Shown: positions 6,334 to 10,953 of the stretch, in pieces
Layout: each line of letters begins with the position of its first letter
How positions within the stretch are numbered: position 1 is the first letter of the stretch
Assembly: GCA_016183885.1 (NCBI GenBank)
Contig: JACPDS010000071.1
Location: forward strand, 1-10,953
Length of the DNA: 10,953 nt
Source: Armatimonadota bacterium
Lineage (GTDB): Bacteria; Vulcanimicrobiota; JACPDS01
Direction: 5' to 3'
Position numbers and translations under genes: made by a program
The notes under the pieces: generated by a model
The model's database searches: none
What the model saw: only the letters and a program-made list of their open reading frames with translations
What the model was told of the DNA's origin: nothing

Positions 6334-7148
6334 TAGTTACTCTTCACAAAATTGCTTTAGATATTCGTTTGGCAAATAATCGCAATTGTCGAAAATTTCA
6401 GGAAAAAATTATTGATTCTTATGATGATGGAAGATTAAAGTTTGAATGGGATTTAATCAGGGAAAACTATTATTTAAATAAAGATGCTATACTTGATGTA
6501 ATTTGCAAGGATTGCCCTTTAAATATTAATCAGACTATATTGGGATGCGAAGGAGAAATTTATAATTTAGATTTATTTTTAAATTTTTTAAAAATAAATA
6601 AACCCGAATCAATATTATTAAAATATACTTTAGATAATTGTAATTTAACAGAATGGGAAACTTTAGATTTTTATAAAGAATTATCCGGCCTTAAAGAAGA
6701 GATAGCCGATATTACATGGCCTGCCGCAAGCGTATATTATAAAGGGGAATTAGTTAAAACTAATGATAATGATTTTTATTTAACCTGGGATGGGAGCGAA
6801 AATAGGGATTTTTCTTTAGGCAATGAATCTTATCATTTAGGAATTTATAAAGAAGGAATTGTTATTAAAAAAAAATTTTTAGAACCAATGCCGCAAATTT
6901 TTAAACATTTATGGAAAGAAGGAGATAGAGTTTTTGGAGAAACTCTAGAAGAGGAGATTATTGTATTTGAACTTTTTAACGGGTTGCTGCCTGTTTGGGA
7001 TCCAATAGACCAAAATCGTGAAAGCGAACTGATTTTTAAGCCTATTTCCGCAGGAATGCTTTTTAAAAATATTTTAGATTCTCTTTTAATATTTACTAAG
7101 ACAGCTTCTTTATATAATATAGGAATAAAAATTAATTTATCTTTATAA
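6330..7148 (+). CDS. Hypothetical protein with CxxC-x10-C motif (about 272 aa)
   Basis: I do not recognise this family with confidence. The start is uncertain. GTG 6330 gives a GTGA overlap with the cyclophilin stop. GTG 6315 is also in frame, and neither has a well-spaced ribosome site, although AAGGAG (6325-6330) is right at the junction. Counting from GTG 6315, there is a cysteine at 25 and a compact C64-x2-C67-P-x9-C78 cluster (CKDCPLN ... LGCEGEI), which looks like a zinc or iron-sulfur site. The rest is a mixed alpha/beta region with conserved-looking blocks: ITWPAASVYYKGE (133-145), YLTWDG (155-160), FLEPMPQIFKHLWKEGDRVFG (188-208) and FELFNGLLPVWDP (218-230). The PMP...LW-EGD pattern faintly recalls DUF3786-type proteins, but this is only a suggestion. 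No signal peptide is present. The TPR gene follows after 12 bases in the same frame. Confidence 0.7.
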   Translation: MIVTLHKIALDIRLANNRNCRKFQEKIIDSYDDGRLKFEWDLIRENYYLNKDAILDVICKDCPLNINQTILGCEGEIYNLDLFLNFLKINKPESILLKYTLDNCNLTEWETLDFYKELSGLKEEIADITWPAASVYYKGELVKTNDNDFYLTWDGSENRDFSLGNESYHLGIYKEGIVIKKKFLEPMPQIFKHLWKEGDRVFGETLEEEIIVFELFNGLLPVWDPIDQNRESELIFKPISAGMLFKNILDSLLIFTKTASLYNIGIKINLSL

Positions 7149-7160
7149 TTTAAATATCTT

Positions 7161-8570
7161 ATGTTAAATAATCAAAAAAAAATAAAAAAAGCGGAAGCTT
7201 TATTTAAAAAAACTATAAAATTAAATCCTCAAGAACTTTCTAATTATAATGATTTAGCGTATCGTTTAGTTAAAGAAAGTAAATTTCGTGAAGCCGTTAA
7301 GATTTGGAAGAAAGCTCTTAAAATTAATCCCGAAGATTTTCGCATATACTATAATTTAGGCAGAATTTATTTTCGTTTGGGAGAAATAGAGAAAGCTAAA
7401 GAAGAGTTTATTATTAGTTTAAGATTAAAGCAGGATGATATTTATACTCTTAATAATTTAGGTTTAATTTATCTTAAATTAAATAAAATAAAAGAAGCCC
7501 AAGATTGTTTTGAAAAAGTTTTAAGAATTAATCCGGATGATTTTTACGCTTATAATAATTTAGGCAAGGCATATGAATATTTAGGAAAAGATGATTCAGC
7601 ATTATCTTCATTTAAAAAAGCTTTAGAAATCAATTCCCATGATATTTATGCCCGCAATAATTTAGGCAGAATTTATTTTCGTTTGGGAGAAATAGAGAAA
7701 GCTAAAGAAGAATTTATTATTAATTTAAGATTAAAGCCGGATGATATTTATACTCTTAATAATTTAGGATTAGTTTATCTTAAATTAAATAAAATAAAAG
7801 AAGCTTTGAAATTTTTTAAAACCGCTTTAAAAATTAATCCTCAAGATGTTAATTCGCAGAACAATCTAGGATTTGCTTTTAGCAGTTTAAAACAATTTGA
7901 TAAAGCTATTGGTATTTTTAAAGCGGTTTTAAAAATAGATCCTGAAAATTTTTACACTTTAAATAATTTAGGTTTAATTTATTCTAGAATAAATAATTTA
8001 AAAAGCGCTGTTTATTATTTTAATAAAGCTTTGGAGATTTCTAAAAGAGAAGTTTCTATTTATAATAATTTAGGTTTAATTTGCGCATCACGGGGAGATT
8101 TCCAAAAAGCCATAAAACATTATAAAAAAGCTTTAGATTTTGGTTCAAAAGACGCATTTACATATAATAATTTAGGTTTAGCTTATATTTACACAAAAGA
8201 TTTTAAATCAGCCTTAAAAGTTTTTCAAAATGCTCTTAAATATGATACTCAGAATATTTATGCTCTTAATAATTTGGGGATTATTTATATTAAATTAGGC
8301 AGGATAAATCAAGCTATTGCGCAGTGGAGAGAAATTTTATCTTTTAATCCGCTTTATGCCGAAGCTAATTTTAATTTAGGATTAGCTTATTCTTATCAAA
8401 GGCAAATTAATCATGCTCTTAAAGCATATAAAGAAGCAATTAAAATTTCTCCCGATTTCCTGCCGGCGTATAATAATTTAGGCAAATTATTATCTTCTTT
8501 AAATAAAAAAGACGAAGCTCAAAAATACTTAAAAAAAGCTAAAATTTTGGCGGAAAGCAAAAAAATATAA
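7161..8570 (+). CDS. TPR protein built of 13 consecutive 34-residue repeats
   Basis: The 469-aa protein is a half repeat (residues 1-27) followed by 13 uninterrupted TPR units of exactly 34 residues (28-469), with no other domain. Most units begin with a NNLG-IY type helix and end with KINP, the hallmark of canonical TPRs. Such arrays form right-handed superhelices that bind protein partners, so a scaffold or adaptor role is inferred. There is no signal peptide or membrane segment. The ATG at 7161 has no clear Shine-Dalgarno site, and translation may be coupled to the preceding gene, which ends 12 bases upstream in the same frame. Units 2-3 and 5-6 are nearly identical in DNA (see the repeat entries). 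nadE follows after 26 bases. The repeats resemble those of the large TPR protein at the left end, but no evidence links the two in function. Confidence 0.92.
   Translation: MLNNQKKIKKAEALFKKTIKLNPQELSNYNDLAYRLVKESKFREAVKIWKKALKINPEDFRIYYNLGRIYFRLGEIEKAKEEFIISLRLKQDDIYTLNNLGLIYLKLNKIKEAQDCFEKVLRINPDDFYAYNNLGKAYEYLGKDDSALSSFKKALEINSHDIYARNNLGRIYFRLGEIEKAKEEFIINLRLKPDDIYTLNNLGLVYLKLNKIKEALKFFKTALKINPQDVNSQNNLGFAFSSLKQFDKAIGIFKAVLKIDPENFYTLNNLGLIYSRINNLKSAVYYFNKALEISKREVSIYNNLGLICASRGDFQKAIKHYKKALDFGSKDAFTYNNLGLAYIYTKDFKSALKVFQNALKYDTQNIYALNNLGIIYIKLGRINQAIAQWREILSFNPLYAEANFNLGLAYSYQRQINHALKAYKEAIKISPDFLPAYNNLGKLLSSLNKKDEAQKYLKKAKILAESKKI
7351..7498 (+). repeat. Copy 1 of an intragenic duplication in the TPR gene
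   Basis: This 148-bp segment, spanning most of TPR units 2 and the start of 3, matches bases 7657-7804 at all but five positions and lies exactly 306 bp (three TPR units, 102 codons) before it. The other units in the gene differ much more from each other at DNA level. Confidence 0.9.
7657..7804 (+). repeat. Copy 2 of an intragenic duplication in the TPR gene
   Basis: This is the partner of 7351-7498, covering TPR unit 5 and the start of 6. The differences are single-base changes, both silent and amino-acid changing (for example Ser to Asn, Gln to Pro, Ile to Val). The in-frame offset of 306 bp keeps the superhelix register. Confidence 0.9.
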
Positions 8571-8596
8571 TAAAGTTTAATTGATATAAATTAATA

Positions 8597-10232
8597 GTGC
8601 AAAAATTAAGAATTTGTTTAGGGCAGATTAATCCAACGGTTGGAGATTTAAAAGGTAATTTTAAAAAAATTATTCAATATATTAAAGAAGCTCAAAAATT
8701 AGAAGTTGATATAATTGCTTTTCCCGAACTCAGCCTTTGCGGTTATCCCCCCGAAGATTTATTATTAAAAGATCATTTTATTAAAGAAAATAAGTTTTAT
8801 TTAAAAAGAATTATTCAAGAAACAAATAAAATTTTAGTAATTTTGGGATTTCCTTATTTTGAGGGAGGGAAACTTTTTAATGCGGCTGGTTTAATTTATA
8901 ATCGAAAATTAATTTATATTTATAAAAAAATTTTCCTGCCTAATTATGGAGTTTTTGACGAGCTGAGATATTTTTCTAAAGGAGAAGAAACTCCAGTTTT
9001 ATCAATAGCCAAAAAAATTCGACTTGGATTAAATATTTGTGAAGATATTTGGTATAAAGATGGTCCGCAAAAAAATCAAGCTTTATTAGGCGGAGCAAAA
9101 ATTATTATTAATATTTCCTCTTCTCCTTATCATGCTCAAAAAATAATCTTTCGACAGAAGTTATTAAGTCAAAGGGCAAGAGAAACTAAAGCTTTTATCT
9201 TTTATTGCAATTTAGCGGGCGGACAGGACGAGCTTGTTTTTGACGGGGGGAGTTTAGTTTTTAATCCCCAAGGGAAGCTTATTGCCAAAGCAAAGCAGTT
9301 TGAAGAAGATTTATTGGTTTGCGATTTAAATTTAAATGATTTAAAGAAAAATTTATTTGATAATTTATCTCAGAGTCGATTAAAAGTTTTTAATCTGCCT
9401 TTAGAAATTACTTCTAAATCTTTTATATCTAAAAATAAAATAGAAAAAAAAATAGAATTTATAGAAGAAATATATCTGGCTTTATTATTAGGCATTAAAG
9501 ATTATACGCGAAAAAATAATTTTAAAAAAGTAATTTTAGGTTTAAGCGGGGGAATAGATTCAAGTTTAAGCGCGGTTTTAGCGGTGAAAGCCATGGGAAA
9601 AGATAATGTTATTGGAATTACTATGCCTTCAATTTATTCATCTTTAGAAACTAAATTAGATGCCCTAAAAAGCGCTAAAAATTTAGGTAGAAACAAAGCT
9701 TGATATAACCGAAGAAAATCTTCAAGCCCGGATTAGAGGGAATATTTTAATGGCAATTTCAAATAAGTTTGGCTGGCTGGTTTTAACAACCGGCAATAAA
9801 AGCGAATTAAGCGTTGGTTACTGCACTTTATATGGAGATATGGCTGGAGGTCTTGCGGTTTTAAAAGACATTCCCAAAACTTTGGTATATAAATTGGCTA
9901 ATTATATAAATTTAAAAGAAAATAAAGAAATTATCCCGAAAAGCGTTATTTTGCGTCCTCCAAGCGCGGAATTAAGAGAAAATCAAAAAGATCAAGATAC
10001 TTTACCTTCCTATCCAATCTTAGATAAAATTATCAGCGAATATATAGAAAAAGATCAAAGTCTTGAGGTTATTATTAAAAAAGGGATAAAAAAAGAAACG
10101 GCAGAAAAAATTATTTTGATGATTGATAAAAATGAATATAAAAGAAGACAATCGCCTCCGGGAATAAAAATTACCGCCAAAGCCTTAGGTAAGGACCGCC
10201 GCATGCCCATTACTAATAAGTTTTATAGATAA
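8597..10232 (+). pseudogene. nadE: Glutamine-dependent NAD+ synthetase, interrupted by an internal deletion with frame change
   Basis: NadE makes NAD+ from deamido-NAD+, ATP and glutamine. The first frame (8597-9703, GTG start, 368 codons) carries the nitrilase-like glutaminase domain with its catalytic triad: Glu44 (FPELSLCGYPPEDLL), Lys111 (KIFLPNYGVFDE) and Cys148 (NICEDIW). It then enters the synthetase domain with the PP-loop SGGIDSS (317-323) and MPSIYSS, and ends after SAKNLG in a spurious tail and TGA. The second frame is open from 9687 and resumes as DITEENLQARIRGN. It continues through LTTGNKSE, GYCTLYGDMAGG, RPPSAELRENQKDQDTLP and EYKRRQSPPG to a normal C-terminus at 10232. Roughly 20-25 residues that normally separate NLG from DITEEN are missing, and the implied loss is 2 modulo 3 bases. 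Both halves look well preserved. NAD synthesis is essential, so an assembly error is at least as likely as true loss. It is last in the cyclophilin/TPR gene run. Confidence 0.88.
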
Positions 10233-10311
10233 AGACTTATACAGAGCGGCATATTTTATTACCTTATTTTTGCGGAAATTCAGGCAAGATTAGTCAAGAA
10301 GCGAACTAAAT
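10233..10311. other. Convergent intergenic gap without a visible terminator
   Basis: These 79 bases separate the ends of nadE and the M16 peptidase gene on opposite strands. A shared terminator would be expected, but I see no GC-rich hairpin with a following T run on either strand. Confidence 0.5.
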
Positions 10312-10953
10312 TCATCTAAACATTTCGTAGTAAATATTATTAGTATTAGGAGCCTGGGCAATAATTAAAGTATAATTATTTAAATATAAATTGGCTATTC
10401 TTTTAATTTCTTCATTAGTAATAGCTTCAATTTTTTTTGACAGATTGAAATCATAAGGATAACCTAATTCATAAATTTCCGTTAAGCCGATATTATAAGC
10501 TTTTCCTTTATTAGTTTCTCGATCTAATAAATATTCTCCTAAAAATTTATTTTTAGCTTCTTTTAGCTCTTGTGGAAGAAGCCCGTCTTTTTTTATTTTA
10601 TTAATTTCCAAGAGAAGTTTTTTTCTTGCCGCCCAGGTATTTTCCGGGGTAGTTACGACATAAAAAATTATATGGCTCGGTCCTTTTAATTCAGGAAAAA
10701 TTGCCGATAAATCATAAGCTAAGGCGTTTTTTTCCCTTAATTCTTCCCAAATTTTAGAACTTATTCCTTCTCCTAAAGCCAGATAGATTAACTTCATAGC
10801 TGGATAATCCGGAGAACTAAAATGCGGAGCGGGATAACCAAGAAAAACCCAGGCTAAATTAGAAGAAACATTCAGAAAAATTTCTTGTTCTTCGGCTGGA
10901 GGCTCCCAATCAATTTTCTTAGGACCAATTTCTCGAGGGGTGAGATTTCCCAA
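10312..10953 (-). CDS. M16-family (insulinase-like) peptidase, C-terminal part only
   Basis: The visible 213 codons run off the right edge with the frame still open, so the N-terminal part, where the HXXEH zinc site of active M16 subunits would lie, is not in the window. What is seen is a typical M16 C-terminal domain. A strand pair ending AWVFLGYPAPHFSSPDYPAM leads to the conserved LGEGISSKIWEELREKNALAYDLSA segment (family pattern G-SS-L-ELRE--GLAY). Then come PSHIIFYVVTTPEN, a helix with PQELKEAKNKFLGEYLL, and a closing helix AITNEEIKRIANLYL. Such domains occur in zinc peptidases that degrade peptides and in inactive partner subunits; which this is cannot be told here. The TGA stop is at 10312, facing nadE. 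The leftmost visible codon is TTG, but this is the window edge and not a start. Confidence 0.88.
   Translation of the reverse strand: MGNLTPREIGPKKIDWEPPAEEQEIFLNVSSNLAWVFLGYPAPHFSSPDYPAMKLIYLALGEGISSKIWEELREKNALAYDLSAIFPELKGPSHIIFYVVTTPENTWAARKKLLLEINKIKKDGLLPQELKEAKNKFLGEYLLDRETNKGKAYNIGLTEIYELGYPYDFNLSKKIEAITNEEIKRIANLYLNNYTLIIAQAPNTNNIYYEMFR

Noticed and set aside
7161..8570. Regular repeats suggestive of a CRISPR or satellite array
   Set aside because: The periodicity is 102 bp, in frame, and encodes TPR motifs with diverged copies; there are no constant repeats with unique spacers.
9750..10232. Stand-alone short NAD synthetase gene starting at ATG 9750
   Set aside because: The frame is open and conserved upstream to 9687 (DITEENLQARIRG), and it lacks the PP-loop, so it is the 3' part of the broken nadE.

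Overview
The window is a strongly AT-rich bacterial chromosome segment. It is densely coded, with Shine-Dalgarno sites of the AAGGAG/GGAG type, ATG, GTG and TTG starts, and all three standard stop codons. The base composition, the two very long TPR proteins, a histidine-to-folate gene set and several unrecognised small proteins suggest an uncultivated anaerobic bacterium, perhaps from a candidate phylum. No ribosomal marker is present, so the phylum cannot be fixed. No tRNA, rRNA, CRISPR array, IS element or phage gene was seen.

Layout. (1) Bases 1-1842, minus strand: the N-terminal 614 residues of a TPR protein whose end lies beyond the left edge. (2) 1984-4652, plus strand: a tightly overlapping operon ftcD - hutI - fchA. 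It covers the last steps of the tetrahydrofolate-dependent branch of histidine degradation: imidazolonepropionate to formiminoglutamate, transfer of the formimino group to tetrahydrofolate, then deamination to 5,10-methenyl-THF. hutH and hutU are not in the window. (3) 4653-5661: two minus-strand hypothetical genes (164 aa, and a 72-aa Cys-containing protein) flanking a short plus-strand stretch that looks like a gene remnant and ends at a near-perfect palindrome. (4) 5878-10232, plus strand: a likely operon of a cyclophilin with altered active-site residues, an unrecognised cysteine-containing protein, a TPR protein made of exactly 13 repeats of 34 residues, and glutamine-dependent NAD+ synthetase. 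(5) 10312-10953, minus strand: the C-terminal half of an M16-family peptidase-like protein that continues past the right edge.

The main oddity is that two well-conserved metabolic genes, hutI and nadE, are each broken once, in the same way. Roughly 20-25 conserved codons are missing and the reading frame changes at the same point, while both flanks remain well conserved. DNA is absent, so a programmed frameshift or translational bypass could not restore the proteins. Either the assembly lost short segments twice, or these are very recent pseudogenes. A second notable feature is a recent in-frame duplication of about 148 bp inside the 13-repeat TPR gene. No clearly new multi-gene system is evident. 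The least understood unit is the cyclophilin / 277-aa protein / TPR cluster.
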